A DNA stretch of 11,853 bases, taken from NCBI GenBank assembly GCA_900549065.1, contig URNC01000055.1, positions 1 through 11,853 of the forward strand. The letters run 5' to 3'. The position numbers and the translations under genes are program-made. This stretch comes from an uncultured Collinsella sp. (GTDB lineage Bacteria > Actinomycetota > Coriobacteriia > Coriobacteriales > Coriobacteriaceae). Below the pieces are notes generated by a model that saw only the letters and a program-made list of their open reading frames with translations, had not been told where the DNA came from and did not search any database. Positions 1 through 6,988 of the stretch are shown in pieces (the first letter of the stretch is position 1; the number at the start of each line of letters is the position of its first letter).

Positions 1-48
1 CGAGATGCAGCGTAGTCTCGTGGGCTCGGAGATGTGTATAAGAGACAG
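1..48. other. Nextera/P7 library adapter (technical sequence)
   Basis: This is not genomic DNA. Bases 15-48 match the 34-base Nextera read-2 transposase adapter and end in the 19-bp Tn5 mosaic end (AGATGTGTATAAGAGACAG, 30-48). Bases 7-14 (GCAGCGTA) are the reverse complement of an i7 index I recall as N721. Bases 1-6 (CGAGAT) are the inner end of the P7 flow-cell sequence. Genomic sequence therefore starts at base 49, where the FtsK reading frame is already open. The adapter match is direct; the index name is from memory. Confidence 0.98.
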
Positions 49-968
49 ATCTCTATGTCCCCGTGGTGACCGAGCCCAAGCAGGCCGCGAGCGCTCTGCA
101 ATGGGCCGTGTCCGAGATGGAGCGTCGCCTGAAGGTCTTCGAGCGCCTTAACGTGCGTAAGATCTCGACCTACAACGAAAAGCAGGCCGCCGGCGAGTTT
201 GAGCATTACGACAACCCGCCGCAAAAGATGCCCTATCTGGTCATTATCATCGACGAGCTTTCGGACCTGATGATGGTCGCCGGCAAGGATGTCGAGGCCT
301 CGATTGTGCGTATTGCGCAGCTGGGCCGTGCCGCCGGTATTCATCTTATCGTGGCCACGCAGCGTCCCAGCTCAAACGTGGTGACGGGCCTCATCAAGGC
401 CAACATCACCAACCGCATCGCCTTTAACGTCGCCACGGGCATCGACTCGCGCGTCATCATCGACCAGATGGGTGCCGAAAAGCTCACCGGTTTGGGCGAC
501 ATGCTGTTCTCCAAGGTTGACTGGGGCAAGCCTCGCCGTATCCAGGGATGCTTTGTCTCGGATGACGAAATCAACGAGATTGTCGAGTTCGTCAAGTCGC
601 AGAGCGAGCCCGACTACCACGAGGAGATCCTGTCTGCCGTGGCGCCCGCTTCCATGTCCATGGTGGGTGGCGGCGGCATTGTCCGCACCGGAGTAGCTGA
701 GCCGCAAGACGATGATCCGCTCATTTGGGAAGCCGCCCATATTGTGGTGGAATCGCAGCTGGGCTCCACATCTGGCCTGCAACGTCGTCTGAAGGTTGGC
801 TATGCGCGTGCCGGGCGTATTATGGACATGCTGGAAGAAAAGGGTGTCGTCGGCCCGCCCGACGGTTCCAAGCCGCGCGAGGTCCTGTTGGACGAGGAGG
901 GGCTTGCCGCGCTGGAATCTGTCGACGCCGAGATGGCACGTGAAGATCGTGAGTTTGGAGGATTCTGA
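49..968 (+). CDS. ftsK: DNA translocase FtsK/SpoIIIE family, C-terminal part (5' truncated)
   Basis: This is the C-terminal ~305 residues of the septum-associated, ATP-driven DNA pump that clears and aligns chromosome ends during division. The first complete codon is at 51 and the frame reads LYVPVVTEPKQAA, the FtsK motif normally written (I/T)PVVTDPKKA; the ATG-like GTG at 63 is therefore internal, not a start. Walker B is visible as YLVIIIDELSDLM (234-272, acidic pair D252/E255 codons). It is followed by the ATQRPSSNVVTGLIKANI block and the GADKLTG-like segment GAEKLTGLGDMLF typical of the RecA-like motor. The last ~70 residues are the gamma winged helix (SGLQRRLKVGYARAGRIMD, then GPPDGSKPREVL), which in FtsK reads polar DNA sequences and contacts XerD. 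Walker A, the membrane segments and the linker lie upstream of the window. The stop overlaps the next ATG (TGATG), so the two are translationally coupled. Confidence 0.96.
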
Positions 969-2479
969 TGGCTGCACGCTTTGGTGACATGCTGCTCGAG
1001 CAGCGTCGCCGAATGGGCCTTTCCATTCAGCAGGTCGCCAACACCATCAAAATCAGGCCGCAGATCATCGAGTTTTTCGAGACCGGTAACTTTGCTTCGA
1101 TGCCGCCGCGCGGCTATGCACAGGGCATGATTTCGAGCTATGCTCGCTTTTTGGGCCTCAATCCACGCGAGGTCGTCAATGCCTACTTTGACGACCTGAT
1201 GGCATACGAACGCGAAACGTCGCAGCAGGGCGGTCGTTTTCAGGACGCCGCCGGCTACGTCAATTCGCGTTCCTCGGTCGATAACGGGCGCTTCCTGATG
1301 GTTCAGGGCGGTCGTTCGACCCGCTATGGACAGCGTCCTCAGCAGGCCGGTTATATTACTGAGACGGGTTCGGGCGAGGAGATTCGCTCACAGCGTGACC
1401 GGTTCCGCAGTACGCCGATGCCCGAGGACCGTGCACTTCCCGCTGCCCGCGGCGTGGCGCGTGACCCTCGTGCCGGCTACGGCGACGGCGGCTATTCAGA
1501 TCGCGGTCACCGTGGTGTCTCCACCGGACGCTCTCGCGGTGGCTATGCGGATGCCGATACCACGCAGGTGACGCCGCGTCTTCGCTCTCAATCACAGCCG
1601 TATGGCCAGCGCTCTTCGGCTCCGCGTTCGGGCCAACGTGGCTATCAAGGCCGCGGTGAACTTGCGCCCCGCTCGGGTCAGCGCAGCCTTCAGGGCCAGG
1701 GCGGCTATCGCGGCCGTTCCGATAGCAATCGTGGTCGTATGCCTCAGGGAGGCGGCCGCAGCAGTTCCGGTCGTGGACGCGGCGGATCCCGTACTCCTCA
1801 AAACAACGGGCTCGATCCGCGTATCGTCTACGCCGGCATCGGTGCCGTGGCGTTGCTGCTGATCGTGCTCATCGTGGTGCTTCTGCGCGGCTGCGCATCT
1901 TCGGCGCCCGAGACCACGCCCGAGGCGCCCACTGCTACCAAGACGACGACCAAGAAGTCTTCTAAGAAGACCGAAACGGTCGACGAGGACGAAGACACCG
2001 ATGAGCCGACGGATGAGTCGACTGATTCGGACGCTACCAAGACGACGGCCAAGAAGGAAGAGAACGAGGTCACGAAGGTCAAAGTTTCCGTTGCCAAGGG
2101 AAAGACCGCGTGGATTGAGATCAAGGTCGACGGCAAGTCGGTCTATGGCGCTCAGGCGACTGGCCCCTTTGAGCAGGAGTACACGCCCGAGTCCTCGATC
2201 GAGATCACCACGTCCAAGCCTTCCGATGTTACCGTTACCAAGAACGGTGAAAAGGTCCGTTACGATACCAAGACCTCGGGCGTGGCTCGTGTGACGATCA
2301 CCGTTCCTAAGAAGGAGACGACTGATTCCGAGAATGGTGAAAGTTCTGATGGTACCGACACCACCGATGGTACCGATACCACCGACGGTACCGATGCCCA
2401 GTCCACGGATGGCGCCGATACCGCAACTGACGGTCAGACACCCACCGATTCTACCGACAATTCGTACGATAGCTACTAG
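968..2479 (+). CDS. RodZ-like membrane-anchored HTH protein with RG-rich linker and DUF4115-like domain
   Basis: A 503-residue bitopic protein. Residues 1-80 form the RodZ/HTH_25 helix-turn-helix (LLEQRRRMGLSIQQVA; PRGYAQGMISSYARFLGL), which in RodZ binds MreB. Residues 85-280 are low complexity, rich in Arg, Gly, Ser, Gln and Tyr, with many RG/RGG and YxGR units and an imperfect 15-residue repeat starting APRSGQR at 218 and again at 233. A single membrane segment spans about 286-306. Residues 311-370 are Thr/Lys/Asp/Glu rich. A beta-rich extracytoplasmic domain resembling DUF4115 covers about 370-447 (VSVAKGKTAWIEIKVDGKSVY). The tail (450-503) is a Ser/Thr/Asp repeat. RodZ of E. coli is 337 residues, so the linker and tail account for the extra length. 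Its position just after ftsK and before pgsA matches RodZ in Firmicutes. A cell-shape role is inferred; no mreB is in view. The ATG at 968 overlaps the ftsK stop. Confidence 0.85.
   Translation: MAARFGDMLLEQRRRMGLSIQQVANTIKIRPQIIEFFETGNFASMPPRGYAQGMISSYARFLGLNPREVVNAYFDDLMAYERETSQQGGRFQDAAGYVNSRSSVDNGRFLMVQGGRSTRYGQRPQQAGYITETGSGEEIRSQRDRFRSTPMPEDRALPAARGVARDPRAGYGDGGYSDRGHRGVSTGRSRGGYADADTTQVTPRLRSQSQPYGQRSSAPRSGQRGYQGRGELAPRSGQRSLQGQGGYRGRSDSNRGRMPQGGGRSSSGRGRGGSRTPQNNGLDPRIVYAGIGAVALLLIVLIVVLLRGCASSAPETTPEAPTATKTTTKKSSKKTETVDEDEDTDEPTDESTDSDATKTTAKKEENEVTKVKVSVAKGKTAWIEIKVDGKSVYGAQATGPFEQEYTPESSIEITTSKPSDVTVTKNGEKVRYDTKTSGVARVTITVPKKETTDSENGESSDGTDTTDGTDTTDGTDAQSTDGADTATDGQTPTDSTDNSYDSY
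2348..2398 (+). repeat. 18-bp coding tandem repeat in the tail of the RodZ-like gene
   Basis: Two full 18-bp units (2348-2365 and 2366-2383, GATGGTACCGAYACCACC) and a 15-bp partial third (2384-2398) encode DGTDTT-DGTDTT-DGTDA. The copies differ only at synonymous wobble positions except at the last codon, so the repeat is under protein-level constraint or is old. Copy number could vary between strains by slippage without breaking the frame. Confidence 0.85.
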
Positions 2480-2505
2480 GCCGCTCGTACGCGAAAGGAA
2501 ACATC

Positions 2506-3003
2506 ATGGCTAAAGATTCCAGCTTCGACGTCGTGTCCGAGGTCAACATGCAAGAGGTCGACAACGCCTTCCAGCAGACCACGCGCGAGATTTCCCAGCG
2601 CTATGACCTTAAGGATTCCGGCGCCACGATCGAGCTTTCGAAGGGCGAGAAGCTCTTTACGATCAACGCCCCGGCCGACTTTGTCTCCAAACAGATTGTT
2701 GACGTGCTGAGCTCCAAGCTCATTAAGCGCGGCATCGACCTCAAGGCTGTCTCGTGGGATGCTCCGCAGGCGGCATCGGGCGGCACCGTGCGCGTGCTCG
2801 GCCATATCGTCGAAGGTATCGACCAGGCGACCGCCAAGAAGATCAACAAGGACATCAAGGATCAAAAGCTCAAGGTCAAGGTGACCATCGAGGCCGACAA
2901 GCTGCGTGTTTCCTCTGCTTCGAAGGACGCGTTGCAGACCGTGATTCAGTTCCTGCGCGACCAGGACTACGGCCAGCCGCTGCAGTTCACCAACTACCGC
3001 TAA
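2506..3003 (+). CDS. yajQ: YajQ family nucleotide-binding protein (UPF0234)
   Basis: A 165-residue protein of full family length. It opens with the family signature SSFDVVSEVNMQEVDNAFQQ, continues through REISQRYDLKDSGATIEL, and ends GQPLQFTNYR, matching the usual YajQ C-terminus (PLQFxNFR). The family folds as two ferredoxin-like domains. Members have been reported to bind nucleotides, and a Xanthomonas member binds cyclic di-GMP; the cellular role is otherwise poorly defined. The ATG at 2506 has a good ribosome site (GAAAGGAAA, about 2492-2500). It lies 26 bp after the RodZ-like gene and 27 bp before rimO with no terminator, so it is probably cotranscribed. No signal peptide or membrane segment is visible. 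Whether this copy binds c-di-GMP cannot be judged from sequence alone. Confidence 0.96.
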   Translation: MAKDSSFDVVSEVNMQEVDNAFQQTTREISQRYDLKDSGATIELSKGEKLFTINAPADFVSKQIVDVLSSKLIKRGIDLKAVSWDAPQAASGGTVRVLGHIVEGIDQATAKKINKDIKDQKLKVKVTIEADKLRVSSASKDALQTVIQFLRDQDYGQPLQFTNYR

Positions 3004-3030
3004 TATCAATCGAAAGGACCGCTCTCCAAC

Positions 3031-4380
3031 ATGGATACACCGTCGGGCTCCGTGCTCTACATCACCCTCGGGTGCGCTAAGAACGAGGTTGACACCGACC
3101 GCATGCGTTCTCTTTTGACCGCCGCGGGCTACGAGGAGGCATTCGACCCGCAGGATGCCGACATCGCCATCGTCAATACTTGCTCGTTCCTCGCCTCCGC
3201 AACGTCCGAGAGCATCGAGACCACGCTCGAGCTCGCCAACGAGGTTCAGGACGGCGTTCGTTCTTGCCCCATCGTCATGTGCGGCTGCGTGCCGTCGCGC
3301 TATGGCGATGACCTGCCTGACGAGCTGCCCGAGGTCGCTGCCTTTGTGAAGGCCGACGAGGAAGATGGCATCGTGGCGGTCATCGATGGCGTGCTGGGTG
3401 TCGAGCGTGAGATTGCAGCCTATATCCCGCAGGTCAAACGTACCGTCGAGGGTGCTGTCGCTTACGTCAAGATTTCCGATGGCTGCAACCGCTTCTGCAG
3501 CTTCTGCATGATTCCCTATATTCGTGGTCGCTATCATTCACGAAATGCCGAGAGCATTATCTCCGAGGTGCGCGACCTGGTTGCCGGCGGTGTGCGCGAG
3601 ATCGTGCTGATTGGCCAGGACACGGGCATTTGGGGCACCGACTTTGCTGACGAGGATGTCGCCGAGGGCTCGCCGCGCAATCTGGCGCAGCTGCTGCGTG
3701 CCGTCGCCGAGGCCGTGCGCCCGCACAACGTCTGGGTCCGCGTGCTCTATCTGCAGCCCGAGGGCATGACCGACGAGCTTATCGATACGATTCGCGATAC
3801 GCCCGAGGTGCTGCCCTATATCGATATCCCCGTGCAGCACTGCGACGCGCGCATCCTCAAGGCCATGCGTCGCTCCGGTTCGCGCCAGGAGCTCGAGGAT
3901 CTGTTCCGCGACCTTCGCGAGCGCATCCCCGGCATCGTGATTCGTTCCACGGCCATGGTCGGCTTCCCGACCGAGACCGACGACGAGTTCCGCGACCTTA
4001 TCGACTTTATGGACACCGTCGGCTTTGACTACACGAGCGTCTTTGCCTACTCGCGTGAGGAAGGCAGCCTGGCCGCCAAGATGGAGGGCCAGGTCGATGA
4101 GGAGGTCAAGCTCGAGCGCGCCCAGGAGGCCATGGATCTGGCTGAGTCGCTCGGTTTTGCCGCCACGGCGGCCCATGTGGGCGAGCGCGCCCAGGTGATT
4201 GTCGACGGCATCGAGGAGACCGAGGACGGCGCCGAGCTGATCGGTCACGCCTGGTTCCAGGCGCCCGATTCCGATGGCGCGGTGCATCTGGACGCCAGCG
4301 AGGCGTCCGTGGGCGATATTCTGACCGTCGAGTTTACCGATAGCTTCTGCTATGAGCTTATCGGTCATGTTGTGGAGTAG
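3031..4380 (+). CDS. rimO: Ribosomal protein S12 methylthiotransferase RimO
   Basis: A 449-residue radical-SAM enzyme that adds a methylthio group to the conserved aspartate of ribosomal protein S12 using two [4Fe-4S] clusters and S-adenosylmethionine. The N-terminal UPF0004 domain has the three cluster cysteines C15 (LGCAKNEVD), C51 (NTCSF) and C86 (GCVPSRY). The radical-SAM CxxxCxxC is C152, C156, C159 (DGCNRFCSFCMIP), followed by the RGRYHSR motif. LGCAKN and the VD after it favour RimO over MiaB. The C-terminal ~65 residues (after about 380) form the TRAM substrate-binding domain. Length and motifs are complete. The ribosome site AAAGGA (3013-3018) is 12 bp from the ATG, rather far. A second member of the same enzyme family, miaB, lies at the right end of this window. 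Confidence 0.97.
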   Translation: MDTPSGSVLYITLGCAKNEVDTDRMRSLLTAAGYEEAFDPQDADIAIVNTCSFLASATSESIETTLELANEVQDGVRSCPIVMCGCVPSRYGDDLPDELPEVAAFVKADEEDGIVAVIDGVLGVEREIAAYIPQVKRTVEGAVAYVKISDGCNRFCSFCMIPYIRGRYHSRNAESIISEVRDLVAGGVREIVLIGQDTGIWGTDFADEDVAEGSPRNLAQLLRAVAEAVRPHNVWVRVLYLQPEGMTDELIDTIRDTPEVLPYIDIPVQHCDARILKAMRRSGSRQELEDLFRDLRERIPGIVIRSTAMVGFPTETDDEFRDLIDFMDTVGFDYTSVFAYSREEGSLAAKMEGQVDEEVKLERAQEAMDLAESLGFAATAAHVGERAQVIVDGIEETEDGAELIGHAWFQAPDSDGAVHLDASEASVGDILTVEFTDSFCYELIGHVVE

Positions 4381-4389
4381 GAGAGCGTC

Positions 4390-5028
4390 GTGGCTAACGA
4401 GAGCAATAAGGAACTGACGAGTGTCTGGACGCCCGCCAACATCGTGACGTGCGTTCGCATCGTCTTTATCCCGGTGTTCATGATCGTGTCGGCGCTTTCT
4501 CACACGAGTGTTGCCGGTACGGATTGGAGCACCTTCGACGGCCCGCTCGCCGCCGCTGCCTTCATTCTGTATGTGATCCTGTCGTGCACCGATAAGGTCG
4601 ACGGTTATCTGGCTCGTTCGCGCAACGAGATCACCGACTTCGGTAAGTTCCTGGATCCCATCGCCGATAAGTTGCTCGTGTTCTCGGCCCTGCTGCTGTT
4701 CTTGGACTTTGGTGCCGTTACTGTGTGGTCGGTGTTCATCATCCTGTTCCGCGAGCTGCTGGTGAGCGCCCTGCGCATGGTCGCGAGTGCGGCCGGTGTG
4801 GTCGTTGCCGCCGATAAGCTCGGCAAGCATAAGACGGCGACCACGATGGTCTCCATCTGCGGCTATCTGTGCGTCTTTGCGATGGCCGGTTTGCACCTTG
4901 GTCCGGTGGCGCTGACGCTCGGCATCTACTCGGTGTCGCGCTTCCTGTACGCCGTTGCCGTTGTCCTGACCGTTATCTCGGGCGCCCAGTACTTCTGGAA
5001 CTGCCGCAAGATCGTCTTTTCGGTCTAG
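4390..5028 (+). CDS. pgsA: CDP-diacylglycerol--glycerol-3-phosphate 3-phosphatidyltransferase
   Basis: A 212-residue integral membrane enzyme making phosphatidylglycerophosphate, the first committed step to phosphatidylglycerol and cardiolipin. The CDP-alcohol phosphotransferase motif is complete: D68xxD71G72xxA75R76, eight residues, G85xxxD89xxxD93, with the four metal/substrate aspartates intact. Hydrophobic segments lie at about 14-35, 52-66, 95-128 (probably two helices) and 152-205 (probably two), fitting the six-helix family fold. The FREL segment near 119 is also typical of PgsA. The start is GTG at 4390, 9 bp after the rimO stop, with a GGAG-type ribosome site (4379-4383) overlapping that stop. 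In Bacillus, pgsA also sits between the rodZ region and cinA-recA, which supports the assignment over other CDP-alcohol transferases. Confidence 0.94.
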   Translation: MANESNKELTSVWTPANIVTCVRIVFIPVFMIVSALSHTSVAGTDWSTFDGPLAAAAFILYVILSCTDKVDGYLARSRNEITDFGKFLDPIADKLLVFSALLLFLDFGAVTVWSVFIILFRELLVSALRMVASAAGVVVAADKLGKHKTATTMVSICGYLCVFAMAGLHLGPVALTLGIYSVSRFLYAVAVVLTVISGAQYFWNCRKIVFSV

Positions 5029-5034
5029 GTCCTG

Positions 5035-5571
5035 GTGGGTATCACGGAATCTTTTGAGCAGATTTCCGCACACAATGAGGAGCTGGCGCGCGATATTGTC
5101 GAGCGCGCGAGCGCTCGGGGCGTGACGGTTTCGACGGCTGAGTCGCTGACGGCGGGTATGATCGCATCGACGATTGCCGATATCCCGGGCGCCTCGGCGG
5201 TGCTGCGTGGCGGTGCGGTGACCTATTGCGATGAGATTAAGCATCGCGTTCTTGGTGTTGAGCAGGAGACGCTCGACCGCTATACCGCGGTGTCGCATCA
5301 GACCGCGCGCGAGATGGCGGTGGGTTCGCTGGAGCTGTACCAGAGCGATATTGCAGTGAGCGCAACGGGTTATGCCGGCCCCGGCGGTGGCACTGAGGAC
5401 GATCCGGCGGGCACTTTCTATATTGGCTGGGCGCATCGTTCCGCCGATGGGGGCGTGCCGGTCGTGGACTCTGTGCGCTGCCACTATGAGGGCGACCGTT
5501 CGTGTGTTCGTGCCCATGCGGTCGCGGAGGCACTGGGTCGCATTGTCTGCGTGCTCGATTCTATGGAATAG
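5035..5571 (+). CDS. pncC: CinA C-terminal-domain protein, probable nicotinamide-nucleotide amidase
   Basis: A 178-residue stand-alone CinA C-terminal domain. In E. coli PncC this domain deamidates nicotinamide mononucleotide to nicotinic acid mononucleotide, recycling the product of NAD-dependent DNA ligase. The AES-x-T motif is present (TAESLTAGMIAS, residues 34-45), although the family's usual TGG reads TAG here. The block GGAVTYCDEIKHRVLGV and the signature SATGYAGPGGGTEDDPAGTFYIG are also clear. The N-terminal molybdopterin-binding-like domain of full-length CinA (about 415 residues in Bacillus) is absent. The start is the only sensible in-frame one, GTG at 5035. It lies 6 bp after the pgsA stop in the same frame, with only a weak AGG upstream, so translation probably depends on coupling to pgsA. 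It is followed by a terminator hairpin, then recA, as in many bacteria where cinA precedes recA. Confidence 0.93.
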   Translation: MGITESFEQISAHNEELARDIVERASARGVTVSTAESLTAGMIASTIADIPGASAVLRGGAVTYCDEIKHRVLGVEQETLDRYTAVSHQTAREMAVGSLELYQSDIAVSATGYAGPGGGTEDDPAGTFYIGWAHRSADGGVPVVDSVRCHYEGDRSCVRAHAVAEALGRIVCVLDSME

Positions 5572-5578
5572 ACGTGTT

Positions 5579-5602
5579 TTAAGGGGCCTCCGGGCCCCTT
5601 AA
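5579..5602 (+). terminator. Rho-independent-type hairpin after pncC
   Basis: A perfect 10-bp inverted repeat, TTAAGGGGCC (5579-5588) and GGCCCCTTAA (5593-5602), encloses a TCCG loop eight bases after the pncC stop. The stem core is all G/C. The following T-tract is weak (TTAATTGTGG), so termination efficiency is uncertain, but position and stability fit the end of the ftsK-pncC transcript. No opposing gene is present. Confidence 0.8.
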
Positions 5603-5677
5603 TTGTGGAGATAGGGACCTCTGACAAATTTAGCGTTTGTGCTGGTTATAGATGTATTCTCGCCTTCTTTGCTCTTA

Positions 5678-5737
5678 TTTGGCCCTTTGTGGTCAAGCAT
5701 TTGGTCAGTGTTTGGTCGGCGTTTGGTTTGGTTTTGG
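5678..5737 (+). repeat. Helically phased TTTGG repeats upstream of recA
   Basis: TTTGG occurs at 5700, 5711, 5722 and 5733, exactly 11 bp apart; the first two units are TTTGGTCRGYG. Looser copies at 5678 (TTTGG) and 5688 (TGTGGTCA) continue the array at spacings of 10 and 12 bp. All six GG pairs therefore fall on about the same helix face over five turns. The array ends 32 bp upstream of the recA -35 element, in the otherwise gene-free interval 5572-5828. Function is unknown; an activator or architectural-protein binding array is one possibility. Confidence 0.7.
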
Positions 5738-5769
5738 AAAGACCGCCTGCATATGATTGGCCTGAACGG

Positions 5770-5798
5770 TTGACCACGAACAGCCGTTCGTTTATTAT
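5770..5798 (+). promoter_or_regulatory. recA promoter (sigma-A/sigma-70 type)
   Basis: The -35 is TTGACC (5770-5775), the spacer is exactly 17 bp, and the -10 is TATTAT (5793-5798). Transcription would begin near 5805, giving a leader of about 24 nt that holds the ribosome site. The LexA-type palindrome lies wholly within the spacer, so bound repressor would block RNA polymerase. Confidence 0.88.
5777..5790 (+). promoter_or_regulatory. LexA (SOS) operator
   Basis: CGAACAGCCGTTCG is a perfect CGAAC-N4-GTTCG dyad. This is the Gram-positive/actinobacterial SOS box form (Bacillus consensus CGAACRNRYGTTYG, with one centre position differing here). It sits between the -35 and -10 of the recA promoter. 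It predicts DNA-damage induction of recA and probably recX. lexA itself is not in the window. Confidence 0.9.
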
Positions 5799-5816
5799 CG
5801 ATGTAGGTTGTTAAGA

Positions 5817-5822
5817 GGAGGG
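5817..5822 (+). promoter_or_regulatory. recA ribosome binding site fixing the start at 5829
   Basis: GGAGGG lies 6 bp upstream of ATG 5829 and is a strong Shine-Dalgarno match. An in-frame TTG at 5808 would be upstream of this site and almost at the predicted transcription start, so it is not the start codon. Confidence 0.88.
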
Positions 5823-5828
5823 CTATTC

Positions 5829-6977
5829 ATGGCCAAGAATTCAGGTCCCGTACGTACCGTTCATGCTCGCACGACGGGTAAAGAGCGCGATGAGATGATC
5901 GCCACCACCAAGGCCGAGATCGAGAAGAAATTCGGCCAGGGTTCCATCATGAGGTACGGCGATGGTGGTCCCGAGCTCGAGGTCGAGGCCATTCCCACGG
6001 GCGCCCTGGCCCTCGATGCCGCGCTGGGTATCGGCGGCGTGCCGCGCGGCCGTATCGTCGAGATTTACGGTCCTGAGTCCTCCGGTAAGACGACGCTTTC
6101 GCTCGAGATCCTGGCCGAGGCCCAGGCAATGGGTGGCGTTGTGGCATTTATCGATGCCGAGCACGCGCTCGATCCCACGTATGCCGCACGCATCGGCGTG
6201 GATATCGACGAGGTGCTCATTTCCCAGCCCGATACGGGTGAGCAGGCGCTCGAGATCGTTGACATGCTCGTGCGTTCCGGCGCCATCGATGCCATCGTCG
6301 TTGACTCCGTCGCCGCGCTGACCCCGCGTGCCGAGATCGAGGGAGAAATCGGCGACACTACGGTCGGTCTTCAGGCTCGCCTGATGAGCCAGGCGCTCCG
6401 CAAGCTCGCCGGCTCGCTGTCCAAGTCCAACACGACGTGCATCTTCATTAACCAGCTGCGTGAGAAGATCGGCGTCATGTTCGGCAACCCCGAGACCACG
6501 ACGGGCGGCCGCGCCCTTAAGTTCTTCTCTTCGGTGCGTATCGACATTCGCCGCATCGACAGCATTAAGCTTAAGGACGAGGTTATCGGTAACCGCGTGC
6601 GCGCCAAGGTCGTTAAGAACAAGGTGGCAGCTCCGTTCCGTTCTGCTGAGTTCGACATCATGTACGGTACGGGCATCTCTAAGGAGGGCTCGATTCTGGA
6701 CATGGCTGTCGAGTGCGGCATTTGCAAGAAGATGGGCTCCTGGTTTGCCTATGGCGAGGATAAGCTCGGCAACGGTCGCGAGGCCGCCAAGGCGTTCCTG
6801 CGCGAACACCCCGATTGTGCCGACGAGATTGAGCATAAGGTCCGCCTTGCCTGTGGACTTGAGTTTGATGACGATGCTCCGTCCGAGGTCGAGCTGACCG
6901 ATCAGCCTGCGCCTGAGGAGTTTGACGAGCTTTACGCCATCGATGGTTCCGCCATGCTCGATGATGACGACGAGTAG
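5829..6977 (+). CDS. recA: Recombinase RecA
   Basis: A 382-residue strand-exchange recombinase and co-protease for LexA cleavage. Walker A is GPESSGKTT (81-89, K87/T88). Walker B is the segment ending IVVDSV. The MAW/L1 and L2 loops are present (EIEGEIGD; GVMFGNPETTTGGRALKF), as is the FINQLREKIG block. The C-terminal domain ends in a strongly acidic tail closing with DDDDE, longer than the E. coli protein (353 residues) by about 30; acidic tails in RecA damp DNA binding until Mg2+ or partners relieve it. The N-terminus carries about 20 basic residues before the conserved core (AKNSGPVRTVHARTTGKERD). The start is ATG 5829 behind GGAGGG. An SOS operator overlaps its promoter. recX follows 11 bp downstream, giving built-in negative control. 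Confidence 0.99.
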   Translation: MAKNSGPVRTVHARTTGKERDEMIATTKAEIEKKFGQGSIMRYGDGGPELEVEAIPTGALALDAALGIGGVPRGRIVEIYGPESSGKTTLSLEILAEAQAMGGVVAFIDAEHALDPTYAARIGVDIDEVLISQPDTGEQALEIVDMLVRSGAIDAIVVDSVAALTPRAEIEGEIGDTTVGLQARLMSQALRKLAGSLSKSNTTCIFINQLREKIGVMFGNPETTTGGRALKFFSSVRIDIRRIDSIKLKDEVIGNRVRAKVVKNKVAAPFRSAEFDIMYGTGISKEGSILDMAVECGICKKMGSWFAYGEDKLGNGREAAKAFLREHPDCADEIEHKVRLACGLEFDDDAPSEVELTDQPAPEEFDELYAIDGSAMLDDDDE

Positions 6978-6988
6978 CGGTTACTCTC

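Noticed and set aside
2348..2398. A CRISPR-like or minisatellite array
   Set aside because: The units are directly adjacent, 18 bp, in frame and coding; there are no spacers.
3538..5517. A 659-codon open frame on the minus strand across rimO, pgsA and pncC, almost continuous with another at 2476-3537
   Set aside because: It is antisense to well-recognised genes, has no recognisable motif, and is rich in His/Arg/Asp/Gly as expected from the reverse of GC-rich codon bias. Stop codons are rare in that frame for compositional reasons.
5605..5814. A 69-codon hydrophobic frame between pncC and recA
   Set aside because: It runs through the terminator edge, the TTTGG array, the recA promoter and the LexA box, has no ribosome site, and its apparent hydrophobicity comes from the TTTGG-type repeats.
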